Source: Archangiaceae bacterium
GTDB taxonomy: Bacteria > Myxococcota > Myxococcia > Myxococcales > Myxococcaceae
Direction of reading: 5' to 3'
Length of the DNA: 64,000 bases
Assembly: GCA_016714225.1 (NCBI GenBank)
Contig: JADJNS010000009.1
Location: 124,001 to 188,000, forward strand
Notes under the pieces: generated by a model
Told to the model about the DNA's origin: nothing
What the model saw: the letters and a program-made list of their open reading frames with translations, nothing else
Database searches by the model: none
Made by a program: the position numbers and the translations under genes
In this document: one piece after another, positions 41,601 through 49,874 of the stretch
How positions within the stretch are numbered: the stretch's first letter is position 1
Layout of the letters: each line of letters opens with the position of its first letter

Positions 41601-42932
41601 ATGGGCGCGCGTCAACACGTCGTCATCGTCGGCGGTGGCTTCGGCGGCCTCTACGCTGCCCGGCGCCTCGCGCGCGAGCGCGACGTCGACGTCACCGTGG
41701 TCGACAAGCAGAACTACCACCTCTTCCAGCCGCTCTTGTACCAGGTGGCCACCGCGGGTCTCTCGGCCGGAGACATCGCGTCTCCCATTCGCGGCATCTT
41801 GCGCAAGACCCGCAACGTCACCGTGCACATGGGCGAGGCCGCGGCGGTGAACCTCGCCGCGAAGACGCTGCAGCTGAGCGACGGTGCCTCGCTCTCGTAC
41901 GACCACCTGATTCTCGCCGCCGGCGTGCGCCACTCGTACTTCGGCCACACCGAGTGGGAGCGCTTCGCGCCCGGCCTCAAGAGCATCGACGACGCGCTCG
42001 AGATGCGGCGCCGGGTGCTGCTGGCCTTCGAGCGCGCCGAGGTCGAGCCCGACCCCAAAGAGCGCGAGGCGCTGCTCACCTTCGTGGTGGTCGGCGGTGG
42101 CCCGACCGGCGTCGAGCTCGCCGGAGCGCTCTCTGAGCTCTCGCGCTTCACCTTCGCGCGCGACTTTCACAACATCGACCCGTCGCGCGCGCGCATCGTG
42201 CTGGTCGAGGCCGGCCCGCGCGTGGTGCCCGCGTTTCGCGAGAAGCTCTCGCAGAAGGCGCTCGAGTCGCTGCAGAAGCTGGGCGTCGAGGTGCGGCTCG
42301 GCACCCTGGTGACGAAGGTCGACGAGCACGGGGTGATGCTGGGCGGCGAGGCGCTGCCCGCGCGCACCGTGCTGTGGGCCGCGGGCGTCGAGGCGAGCCC
42401 CCTCGCCAAGAGCCTGGGCGTGCCGCTCGACCGGGCGGGCAGGGTGGTGGTGAACGAAGACCTCTCGCTTCCCGGTCACCCCGAGGTGTACTGCATCGGC
42501 GACCTGTCGAGCTTCAAGGGGCCCGACGGGCACCCGCTGCCCGGGCTCGCGCCGGTGGCGATTCAGCAGGGCAAGCACGTCGGCGAAAACGTGGCCGCCG
42601 CGGTGCGCGGAAACGCGAAGAAGCCCTTCACCTATTTCGACAAGGGCACCATGGCCACCATCGGCCGCGCCGCGGGCATCGCCCAGAGCGGCAAGCTCGA
42701 GCTGTGGGGCCTGCTGGGCTGGCTGGGCTGGCTGTTCATTCACGTCATCTTCTTGATCGGCTTCCGCAACCGGCTGCTGGTGCTCTTGGAGTGGACCTGG
42801 GCGTACGCGACGTACCAGCGCGGCGCGCGCCTCATCATCGGCCACGACTCGGCAGAGGCAGCGCCAGCCCCCGCGCAGCTGCCCGCGCCGCGTCAGCGCG
42901 AGGCGGTGCCGGTGCGCACCCAGGCCCCGTGA
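41601..42932 (+). CDS. ndh: Type II NADH dehydrogenase (NDH-2)
   Basis: 443 residues from an ATG. Two Rossmann dinucleotide motifs are clear: GGGFGGLYAARRL (about residues 10-22, FAD) and VVGGGPTGVELAGAL (about 163-177, NADH). The conserved YHLFQPLLYQVATAGL is close to the N-terminus, and the quinone-site region AIQQGKHVGENVAA is present. The C-terminus has hydrophobic membrane-association helices (LWGLLGWLGWLFIHVIFLIGF). It transfers electrons from NADH to quinone without pumping protons. The stop overlaps the YchJ-like start as GTGA. Confidence 0.92.
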   Translation: MGARQHVVIVGGGFGGLYAARRLARERDVDVTVVDKQNYHLFQPLLYQVATAGLSAGDIASPIRGILRKTRNVTVHMGEAAAVNLAAKTLQLSDGASLSYDHLILAAGVRHSYFGHTEWERFAPGLKSIDDALEMRRRVLLAFERAEVEPDPKEREALLTFVVVGGGPTGVELAGALSELSRFTFARDFHNIDPSRARIVLVEAGPRVVPAFREKLSQKALESLQKLGVEVRLGTLVTKVDEHGVMLGGEALPARTVLWAAGVEASPLAKSLGVPLDRAGRVVVNEDLSLPGHPEVYCIGDLSSFKGPDGHPLPGLAPVAIQQGKHVGENVAAAVRGNAKKPFTYFDKGTMATIGRAAGIAQSGKLELWGLLGWLGWLFIHVIFLIGFRNRLLVLLEWTWAYATYQRGARLIIGHDSAEAAPAPAQLPAPRQREAVPVRTQAP

Positions 42933-43348
42933 GCGAGCGCTGCCCCTGCGGTCTCGAGGCGGGCTACGACGCCTGCTGCGGCCGGTACCACCGCGGCGCC
43001 CTCGCGCCGACCGCCGAAGCGCTGATGCGCTCGCGCTACTCGGCCTTCGTGCGCGAGCAGTGGGAGTACCTGGCCGCGACGATGGTGGCGCCCTTCGGTG
43101 GCCCGGTGAAGGGCCGCACCTGGGTGGGGCTCACCGTGCACGACGCCACCGCGAACGAGGTCGAGTTCACCGCGCGCTGGCTCGAGGGCGACCGCGAGCT
43201 CTCGATGAGAGAACGCTCGGGCTTCGAGCAGCGCGACGGGCGCTGGCTCTATGCCCGGGGCGACGCCGAGGTCATCGCACGCAAGGTCGGGCGCAACGAG
43301 CCGTGCCCCTGCGGCAGCGGCAAGAAGCTCAAGGCCTGCCACGGCTGA
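42929..43348 (+). CDS. YchJ-family protein with SEC-C zinc motifs
   Basis: 139 residues from a GTG that overlaps the NDH-2 stop. The N-terminal SEC-C-like motif is CPCGLEAGYDACCGRYHRG and the C-terminal one is EPCPCGSGKKLKACHG; each binds zinc. Between them is the NTF2-like/UPF0225 domain (RSRYSAFV, TWVGLTVHDATANEVEFTARW). YchJ proteins are small and of unknown function, and they may use the SEC-C motif to bind partner proteins. The length is typical. Confidence 0.9.
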   Translation: MSERCPCGLEAGYDACCGRYHRGALAPTAEALMRSRYSAFVREQWEYLAATMVAPFGGPVKGRTWVGLTVHDATANEVEFTARWLEGDRELSMRERSGFEQRDGRWLYARGDAEVIARKVGRNEPCPCGSGKKLKACHG

Positions 43349-43365
43349 GGCGCGCCTGGCGCCGA

Positions 43366-45309
43366 CTACTTCCCGCCGCCCAGCTTCTTGAGCGCCTGCC
43401 TCGCGTCGTCCATGCCGAGCTTCGCGGCGACCTCGTAGGCCTTCTTGGCGTCGTCGGGCCGGCTGGTCTGCTCGTACAGCTCTCCCAGCGAGAACGAGGC
43501 CTGGGCCAGGTTCGGGTCGACCTGCAGCGCGGCCTTGAACGACTCCTCGGCCTGCCTGCTCTGACCCTTCGCGTAGATGAGCACCCCGAAGTAGTAGAGC
43601 CCGAGCGCGAGGCGCGGCTCGGCGGCCAGCACGTCGGTCATCACCTGCATCGCCTTCTCGGGGTCGCCCGCGCGGTAGTACAGGTAGCCGAGCTCGGCGC
43701 GCGCCTCGAGCAGCGAGGGGTCTTTCTCGGTCGCCTGCTGCAGGGCGGGCAGCGCCTTGTCGGGCCGCTGCATGCGCGAGTGAATGATGCCGAAGCGCGC
43801 CAGCGCCTGCGCGTCGTTGGGGTTGAGCTGCAGCGCCTCGTTGAGCAGCACCATGGCCTGACCGTAGTTGCCCATCGCCATGTACAGGTCGGCCAGCCCC
43901 AGCCGCGCCGCCTGGTTGTCCTTCTCGGCCTTGAGCACGCCCTGGTACAGCGGCTCGGCCTGCTTCGACACGCGCGCCTTGGCGTAGGCGCGGGCGAGGT
44001 CGAGCTTCGCTTCGGTGGTCGGCTCGAGCTCGAGGCGCCTCTTGAACTCGGCGACCGCGTCTTCGGGCTTGCTCAGCACCAGGTACACCTCGCCGAGCGC
44101 GGCGCGCGCGGTCGGGTCGTCGGGCATCTTGTCGACCGCCGACTTCAGCACCGCCACCGCCTCTTCCCTGCGGCCCAGGCCCACGTAGGCGATGGCCAGC
44201 CCGCGGTACGCGTCGGTGGTGCGCTTCTTGTTCGTGTACTTCTTGCTGATCTTGAACTTCGACGCGTCTTTCTCTTGCGCATCGGTGAGCTCGATCGACT
44301 TCTTGAACGCCTCGACCGCGCGATCGCGCTTGCCCTGGCTCAGGTACATCGAGCCGAGCTGGGTGTACGGCTCGGCGTTGGCCGGCTCGAGCTTGAGCGC
44401 CTGCTCGAACGCCTTCGTCGCCCTCACGCTGTCGTTGAGCCGGTAGTACGCCAGGCCCAGGTTGAAGAACGCCTCGGTGTACGAGGGGTCGGCCTCGGTC
44501 GCGCGCTTGAAGTAGTCGAGCGCCTTCTTGTGGTCGGCCCGCGCGTCCCACCCCACGCCCAGGTTGTTGAGCGACGAGGCGTGCCGGGGGTTCATCGCCA
44601 GCGCGCGCTCGTACTCGGTCACCGCTCCGGTGACGTTGCCCTCGCGCGTGTAGAGCACGCCCAGGTTGTAGTGCGCCTCGGCGTCGGCGAGCGGGTCTTT
44701 GGTCACCTCGAGCAACAGCTCTTTCGCCTCGCCGAAGCGGCCCTTCTCGGCCAGCGCCTTCGCCAGGTTCACCTTGGCCGGAGTGAGGTCGGGCTTGAGC
44801 TCGAGCGCCTTGCGGTACTGGCTGACCGCCTCGTCGACCTTGGTGCCCTTCTTCTGCAGCGCTTCGCCCAGGTTGAAGTGCAGCTCGGCGTCTTGCGGCG
44901 AGAGCTCGACCGCCTTGGCGTACTGCTCGACCGCGACGTCGGTCTCGTTCTGCACCCGCGCCAGCAGGCCGCGCTCGGCGCGCAGCGAGGCCTCGTCGGG
45001 CAGCGACAGAATCGCCTTGTCGAGCACGTCGCGGGCCTTGTTCGGCTCACCCGAGAGGCGAAACGCGCGCGCCAGCAGCAGCTTGCCGTCGAGCGAGTCG
45101 GGGTCTTTCTTCACCAGCCCCTCGAGCGGCGCGACGGCCTTTCGCGCGTCGCCCAGCGCCAGGTAGGCCAGCCCCAGCCGGTACAGCGCCTCGGCGTTGT
45201 CGGGAGCGTTCTGCAGCGCGGCCGTCTCGACCGCCACCGAGCGGTTGAGCGCCGCCTGCTCTTCGGGAGTGAGCGAGAGGCACAGCGCCGTCAGGGTGAG
45301 CAGCATCAT
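43366..45309 (-). CDS. TPR-repeat protein of the Glt/Nfs-like cluster
   Basis: 647 residues from ATG 45309, with GGAGG 8 nt upstream; the open frame upstream is only antisense or shadow sequence. A short hydrophobic N-terminus (MMLLTLTALCLSL) may be a signal peptide; the Cys there does not fit a lipobox (Leu at -1). The rest is about 15 TPR units (for example ALYRLGLAYLALGDARKAVAPLE, ASSLNNLGVGWDARADHKKALDYF, ARAALGEVYLVLSKPEDAVAEF). It resembles the TPR component GltE/AglT or NfsE in architecture, but which is uncertain. It is the last gene of the 52709-43366 run. Confidence 0.8.
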   Translation of the reverse strand: MMLLTLTALCLSLTPEEQAALNRSVAVETAALQNAPDNAEALYRLGLAYLALGDARKAVAPLEGLVKKDPDSLDGKLLLARAFRLSGEPNKARDVLDKAILSLPDEASLRAERGLLARVQNETDVAVEQYAKAVELSPQDAELHFNLGEALQKKGTKVDEAVSQYRKALELKPDLTPAKVNLAKALAEKGRFGEAKELLLEVTKDPLADAEAHYNLGVLYTREGNVTGAVTEYERALAMNPRHASSLNNLGVGWDARADHKKALDYFKRATEADPSYTEAFFNLGLAYYRLNDSVRATKAFEQALKLEPANAEPYTQLGSMYLSQGKRDRAVEAFKKSIELTDAQEKDASKFKISKKYTNKKRTTDAYRGLAIAYVGLGRREEAVAVLKSAVDKMPDDPTARAALGEVYLVLSKPEDAVAEFKRRLELEPTTEAKLDLARAYAKARVSKQAEPLYQGVLKAEKDNQAARLGLADLYMAMGNYGQAMVLLNEALQLNPNDAQALARFGIIHSRMQRPDKALPALQQATEKDPSLLEARAELGYLYYRAGDPEKAMQVMTDVLAAEPRLALGLYYFGVLIYAKGQSRQAEESFKAALQVDPNLAQASFSLGELYEQTSRPDDAKKAYEVAAKLGMDDARQALKKLGGGK

Positions 45310-45320
45310 CGGCGTGCCTC

Positions 45321-45944
45321 CTACTCTACGTACGGGCTGGCGCGGGCGTCGAACGTCTTCTTGGCGAGCGCGGTGCGGCTCTCTTCCCACTTGTTCTTGA
45401 TCGCCTCGGCCTGGGTGCCGATGTTCTTCGCCTCGGTGCGCTCGGCGGCGTACTTCTCGTCGCAGCTCTTCACCTGCGCCTCGAACGCGGCCGGGTCGAG
45501 CGCCTCGCTGCCTTCGATCTTCTTCTTGCGTGCGGTCTCGAGCTTCGACTGCTCGAAGCGGGCGACGGCGCAGGTCAGCGCGATCTCGGCCAGCTTCTCT
45601 TCTTCGACGTTCACTCCCTGGCGCGCCTTCAGGTAGTCGAGTCGGGCCTCGGCCTCGACCACCGCCAGTCGGGCGACCTCTTTCGAGGTCGAGTCGGCGG
45701 CGCTGCCCACTTCTCCGTTCGCGCCGCTCAGGCGGTCTTTGGCGCGGCGAATCTGGTCGCGGGTGCGGGTCACCTCGTTGCGCGTCTCGTCGAGCTTGTC
45801 GACCGCGATGGCCAGGTCGTTCTCGGCCTCGAGCAGGTCGATGCGCGCCTCGTACGGCAGCTTCTCGATGATGGAGTCGGGCACCCGCTTCACGCCACAC
45901 GCGGTGACCGAGACGGACACGAGCAAGAGCAGTGCAGTTCTCAT
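45321..45944 (-). CDS. Coiled-coil lipoprotein of the Glt/Nfs-like cluster
   Basis: 207 residues from an ATG. The lipobox is VSVTAC and the mature N-terminus is CGVKRV. Nearly the whole mature protein is predicted coiled-coil helix (EARIDLLEAENDLAIAVDKL, RDQIRRAKDRLSG, then a second helical hairpin with EVARLAVVEAEARLDYLK). One Cys in TCAVARF and one in KSCDEKY could cross-link. It is probably an outer- or inner-membrane-tethered periplasmic spacer. GltK is a candidate functional equivalent by position (lipoprotein in the cluster), not by clear sequence match. It sits 11 nt upstream of the TPR gene. Confidence 0.65.
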   Translation of the reverse strand: MRTALLLLVSVSVTACGVKRVPDSIIEKLPYEARIDLLEAENDLAIAVDKLDETRNEVTRTRDQIRRAKDRLSGANGEVGSAADSTSKEVARLAVVEAEARLDYLKARQGVNVEEEKLAEIALTCAVARFEQSKLETARKKKIEGSEALDPAAFEAQVKSCDEKYAAERTEAKNIGTQAEAIKNKWEESRTALAKKTFDARASPYVE

Positions 45945-45945
45945 T

Positions 45946-46455
45946 TCAGAATTTCGCCTGGAAGCCGTTGGAGAAGACCGTCTTGCCCGACGCGAACTCG
46001 ACGCCGGTGGTGAACGTGATGTGAAAGTCGCCCGCCGCGGTGAGGTTCTGACCCTGCTCGGGGATGTTCTGGTAGTGAATCTCGCCGATGTAGAGCGGCG
46101 GAAACATGGTGCGCGGGTCGTCGAGCACGTTGCGCGACACCACCCCGCGTTGCTGCCCGTTCGAGAGCTCCTGCGGCAGCTGATACACCCAGCCGCCGCG
46201 CAGCGCCTCGGTGCCGCCGTCGGGCAGCTGGGCCTGCTCGAGCCGGGTGGTGATGGCCAGCACGGTGTCGAAGCCCATGCCCTTCTTGCGGCGAAAGTTG
46301 GTGGTGAAGTCGGCGCCGCCGAAGGTGAGCTGCACCTCGTCGTACCCCAGATCCATCACCGTGCTCAGGCTGCCCTCGAGCCGCGCGCGCGGGCCATTCG
46401 CGTCTCCGCACGACGGCGCCACCAGCAGCAGCACGATGAGGCGACCCGGGCTCAC
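45946..46455 (-). CDS. Putative lipoprotein of unknown function, Glt/Nfs-like cluster
   Basis: 169 residues from GTG 46455, overlapping the stop of the GltD-like gene as GTGA; the open frame extends a few codons upstream. A hydrophobic N-terminus ends in LLVAPSC, a weak lipobox. The mature part is beta-rich (VQLTFGGADFTTNFRRK, DTVLAITTRLEQ, IHYQNIPEQGQNLTAAGDFHITFTTG). It does not match a Glt protein I recognise. It is tightly spaced between the GltD-like gene and the coiled-coil lipoprotein gene (1 nt), so it likely belongs to the same assembly. Confidence 0.6.
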   Translation of the reverse strand: MSPGRLIVLLLVAPSCGDANGPRARLEGSLSTVMDLGYDEVQLTFGGADFTTNFRRKKGMGFDTVLAITTRLEQAQLPDGGTEALRGGWVYQLPQELSNGQQRGVVSRNVLDDPRTMFPPLYIGEIHYQNIPEQGQNLTAAGDFHITFTTGVEFASGKTVFSNGFQAKF

Positions 46456-49400
46456 TTGCAAGTCTTCCACTCGGGGTCGATGTCGGCGCCCTTGATGGCT
46501 TCGGGGTCTTTGAGCAGCGACAGCTCGCGCTTGGCGCCGTCACGGTCGGCGAAGCGGCAGCGCAGCGCGGCCAGGTTGGCGCGCGCCTTCTCGAAGGTGG
46601 GGTCGGCCTCGAGCGCGCGGGCGTACTCGGCACGCGCGGTCATCGCGTCGCCCTCGAGCAAGAACGAGTACCCCAGCGCCGAGTGCGCCGAGGCGCGGTT
46701 GTCTTCGATCTCGATGGCCCGGTTGAGCGCCACCTGCGCGTCTTTCAGGTGAAAGCCGCCCAGGTTCGCCAGCGCCAGCTGCTCGAAGCTCGCCGCGTCT
46801 TGCTTGTTCTCGGCGCTCTTCTGCAGCTCTTCGGTGTTCACCTGCACCATCTGCGGAGGCATGCGGCCCAGCGGGTTGGTGGCGGTCTCGGTCTTGTTGC
46901 GGCAGCCCACCACCGGGGTGGTGAACACGTCGAGCTGGTCGGCGCGCGACACGCACTGGCCGAAGGCGTTGTCGGCCTGCTCCTTCAACGGGTCGACCTG
47001 CCCCTTGATCGCCTCGCGGTACTGCGCCACCTCGGTGGCCGACAGCCCCGCCGGCGGCGGCAGCGACTCGACCGCGTCGGCGAGCAGCTTGAGGCTCGAG
47101 GCGATGCGCCACAGCGAGGCCACCGCCCACTCTTGGCTGCCCATCTGCGCCGCCTGCTGGAAGATGCCCTGCATCTGCTGCATCGCCTGCACCTTGCCCT
47201 CGATGGGGTCGTTGGGCATGGCCTTGAACTGCCGGTACATCATGTCGCCCAGGTACCAGAGCGCCTTGGCGGCATCTTCACCCTGGCTCTGGGGGTTGTT
47301 GGTCATCGCGGTGAGCATCGGCACCAGCGACTCGGGCTTCACCTTGGGGTCGCTCGCCGCCACCTCGGTGATGATGGCCGCGGCGGTGGGGTTGGTCTTG
47401 TCGAGCTTGAGCACCTGCTCGGCCACCGCGCGCGCCTTCTCGGGCTCCTTCATCTTCATCTTGGTGCGCGCCAGCTCGGTGAGCACCTCGACCTTGCGCG
47501 CGCCCGCCGACTCGGCCGCGGTCTCGAGCGCCTTCACCGCGCCGTTGTAGTCGCCCAACGCGACCTTCAGCCGCGCCGACGCCAGCCAGCCGTCGAGGCC
47601 GGTCGAGTCAGAGAAGCGCGCGCCGATGTCTTCGAAGTACTTCGCCGCGTCGGCGTAGCGCCCCGCTTCGGCCGCCTGGCGACCGAGGGTGAGCAGCACG
47701 TCCGAGACGTACTTCGACTTGGGGTACTCCTGCAGCAGCCGCTGCCCGACCTCGCGCTGCTTCTTGAAGTCGCGCTTGTCGCGGCTGGCGGTGAAGGCGC
47801 CGTAGAGGGCGTTCTCGCCGTTCTCGGTGCCCTTGTTCTCGTCGGCCATCTTCAGCAGCGCCTCGACCAGGTCACCGCCCTCGACCGAGTTCTCGATCAG
47901 GCCTTCGAAGATCTGCGCGGTCTTCGACTCGGTCATGATCTTCCGCACCTCGGCGAGAAAGTCGGGCGGCAGCTTCGACTTGAGCAGAATCTCGCCCGTC
48001 TCTTTGAGGCCCTTGAAGTCGTTGATCTGCCGAAACGCGTCGAGCGCCAGGTTCGCCGCCACCCTCGCGTCTTTGTGCTCGGGGTGGCCGACCGCGAAGT
48101 CGCGGAACAGCTCGCCCGCCTTGGGGTAGTCGCCGTCTTCGTAATAGGCCCGCGCGATGTTGAACTTGATCTCGAGCACGTGCTCGCTCTTCGCGTAGCG
48201 CGAGACGTACTCGGCGCCGAGCAGCTTGAGCGCCTGCCGCGCGTCGGCCACCTCGAACGCGTTGAGCCGCTCGACGTCGCCCGGCTTCAGGCTCGAGAAG
48301 TACGAGAGCAGTGCGCCGTAGAGCGCCTGCTCGTGGTTCTTCACCTCTGACACGGTCTGCGTCGAGTCGCTCTTCGACACCGCCGCCACCGCCGCCAGCT
48401 TCGGGTCTTTCGCCTTGCCCGCGTCTTTGGCCGGCGCCGCGGCCGGCTTGGGGTCTTTGGCCACGTCGAGCTTGTTGGGGTCTTTCGCTTCCTTCTCGTC
48501 GCCGCCCCTGGGCTTCTCGTCGCGCTGGTCGAGGTACAGCGCCAGCTCTTCGAACTGCCGCGCCGCCTGGGGGTACTGCTTGGCGGCGAACAGCGCGTCG
48601 GCGCGGTTCTGCATCATCATGGTGGCGTACTGCTTGGGGCGAAACAGGCCCAGGTACGACTCGTACGCGTCGGCCGCCTCGAGAAAGAGCGCCTTGTCGT
48701 CGCGCTTCTGCGCGGCGGTGTGAATGGTGGTCGAGAGATCTCTCGCCATCTCTTCGAGCTCGGCGAGCGTCTTCTTGCGCGACACCTCGTCTTTGGCGGG
48801 GTCTTGCTTGGTCTGCACCGCCGCGCGCACCAATACCTCGACGTCTTGCGGCTTGGGCAGCACCTTGTTCTTGGCCGCCTTGATGCTGTCGTAGATCTTC
48901 TCGGCGCGCTCGACCTCGAGCTCGGGGTCGGGCTGCACTTCCATCAGCTTGCGCAGCGCGGGAATGGCGAACTCGTACTGCTGCTTGATGAAGTAGCGGT
49001 TGCCGAGCTTGTCGAGCGCCAGCGCGTAGGTGGTGCGCGACTCGCTGAGCTTCTCGAAGTACTGCAGCGCGCCCTTGGCCGGCCGCGACTCGGTGTAGCT
49101 GTAGACCAGGTCGAGCAGCGCCTCGCGCTTCACGTTGAGCGACTTCGCCACGTCGATGCCGGGCATCGGGGCGCTGGCCGCCGCCGCCTCGAAGAACGTC
49201 ACCGCGTCGGCGTAGTTGTTCTGGTTCACCCGAATCCACCCCATCTTGTAGCGGGCGAGGTCGTGCACCGGCGAAGGCGGAGCGTCGAGGATGTTCTTGT
49301 AGTGCTCCTCGGCGGCCTTCAGGTCGGCCTTGTCGAAGAAGTAGTCGCCCAGAATCTGCTCGGCGTCGAGGCGCAAGGGGCTCGAGGGGTACTTGCGAAT

Positions 49401-49874
49401 CAGATCGCCCAGCGTCTTGAGCATGGTGTCGAACTCACCCATCTCGCGCTGCTCGTGCGCCAGGTAGAACGTCACCTTGTCGCCGTCGTGAAAGTCGACG
49501 TTCTCGCGAAGAATGCGGTTGTAGATCTGCACTGCCTTCTCTTTGTAGAGCTTGGTCTCGGGGCTGACGATCGCGCCCTTGGCGTTATCGGAGCGCGTCT
49601 CGGCCTGGTAGTAATACGTGTAGCGGCTCTTCTCGACGTAGAGCTCGGCGAGGCGGAACTGCAGGTCGGGCAGGTAGGGCGCGTTGCGGCTCTTGGCGAT
49701 CAGCTTGTTGGTCTCGCCGATGGCGCGGTCGACCTTGAAGATGTCGCGCTTGAGCTTGTTGACCAGGTCTTCCTTTTCCTTCTGCTTGGTGACGAGCGGG
49801 TTCTCGAGCTTCTTGCTCGAGAGGTTGGGCGCCTGCGACAGCGAGATCGCGGCGATCAGCGCGAGCGAGATCAT
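46452..49874 (-). CDS. Large TPR protein, GltD/AgmU or NfsD-like
   Basis: 1140 residues; ATG 49874 overlaps the preceding stop as ATGA. A signal peptide (MISLALIAAISLSQA) targets it to the periplasm. Solenoid TPR-like repeats run through most of it (YLPDLQFRLAELYVEKSRYTYYY, PLRLDAEQILGDYFFDKADL, EIKFNIARAYYEDGDYPKAGELF). A Lys/Asp/Ala-rich low-complexity segment (AKDPNKLDVAKDPKPAAAPAKDAGKAKDP region, about 455-495) interrupts the repeats. Length and layout match GltD (AgmU), a periplasmic scaffold of the focal-adhesion gliding complex, and its paralogue NfsD. It is the core evidence that this is a Glt/Nfs machine. Confidence 0.8.
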   Translation of the reverse strand: MISLALIAAISLSQAPNLSSKKLENPLVTKQKEKEDLVNKLKRDIFKVDRAIGETNKLIAKSRNAPYLPDLQFRLAELYVEKSRYTYYYQAETRSDNAKGAIVSPETKLYKEKAVQIYNRILRENVDFHDGDKVTFYLAHEQREMGEFDTMLKTLGDLIRKYPSSPLRLDAEQILGDYFFDKADLKAAEEHYKNILDAPPSPVHDLARYKMGWIRVNQNNYADAVTFFEAAAASAPMPGIDVAKSLNVKREALLDLVYSYTESRPAKGALQYFEKLSESRTTYALALDKLGNRYFIKQQYEFAIPALRKLMEVQPDPELEVERAEKIYDSIKAAKNKVLPKPQDVEVLVRAAVQTKQDPAKDEVSRKKTLAELEEMARDLSTTIHTAAQKRDDKALFLEAADAYESYLGLFRPKQYATMMMQNRADALFAAKQYPQAARQFEELALYLDQRDEKPRGGDEKEAKDPNKLDVAKDPKPAAAPAKDAGKAKDPKLAAVAAVSKSDSTQTVSEVKNHEQALYGALLSYFSSLKPGDVERLNAFEVADARQALKLLGAEYVSRYAKSEHVLEIKFNIARAYYEDGDYPKAGELFRDFAVGHPEHKDARVAANLALDAFRQINDFKGLKETGEILLKSKLPPDFLAEVRKIMTESKTAQIFEGLIENSVEGGDLVEALLKMADENKGTENGENALYGAFTASRDKRDFKKQREVGQRLLQEYPKSKYVSDVLLTLGRQAAEAGRYADAAKYFEDIGARFSDSTGLDGWLASARLKVALGDYNGAVKALETAAESAGARKVEVLTELARTKMKMKEPEKARAVAEQVLKLDKTNPTAAAIITEVAASDPKVKPESLVPMLTAMTNNPQSQGEDAAKALWYLGDMMYRQFKAMPNDPIEGKVQAMQQMQGIFQQAAQMGSQEWAVASLWRIASSLKLLADAVESLPPPAGLSATEVAQYREAIKGQVDPLKEQADNAFGQCVSRADQLDVFTTPVVGCRNKTETATNPLGRMPPQMVQVNTEELQKSAENKQDAASFEQLALANLGGFHLKDAQVALNRAIEIEDNRASAHSALGYSFLLEGDAMTARAEYARALEADPTFEKARANLAALRCRFADRDGAKRELSLLKDPEAIKGADIDPEWKTCK

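Noticed and set aside
43060..45636. Plus-strand ORF of 858 aa
   Set aside because: Antisense to the TPR gene, built from Leu/Arg/Val-rich sequence with no domain.
45310..45900. N-terminal extension of the 647-aa TPR ORF
   Set aside because: It overlaps the coiled-coil lipoprotein gene in another frame; the ATG at 45309 has a good ribosome-binding site.
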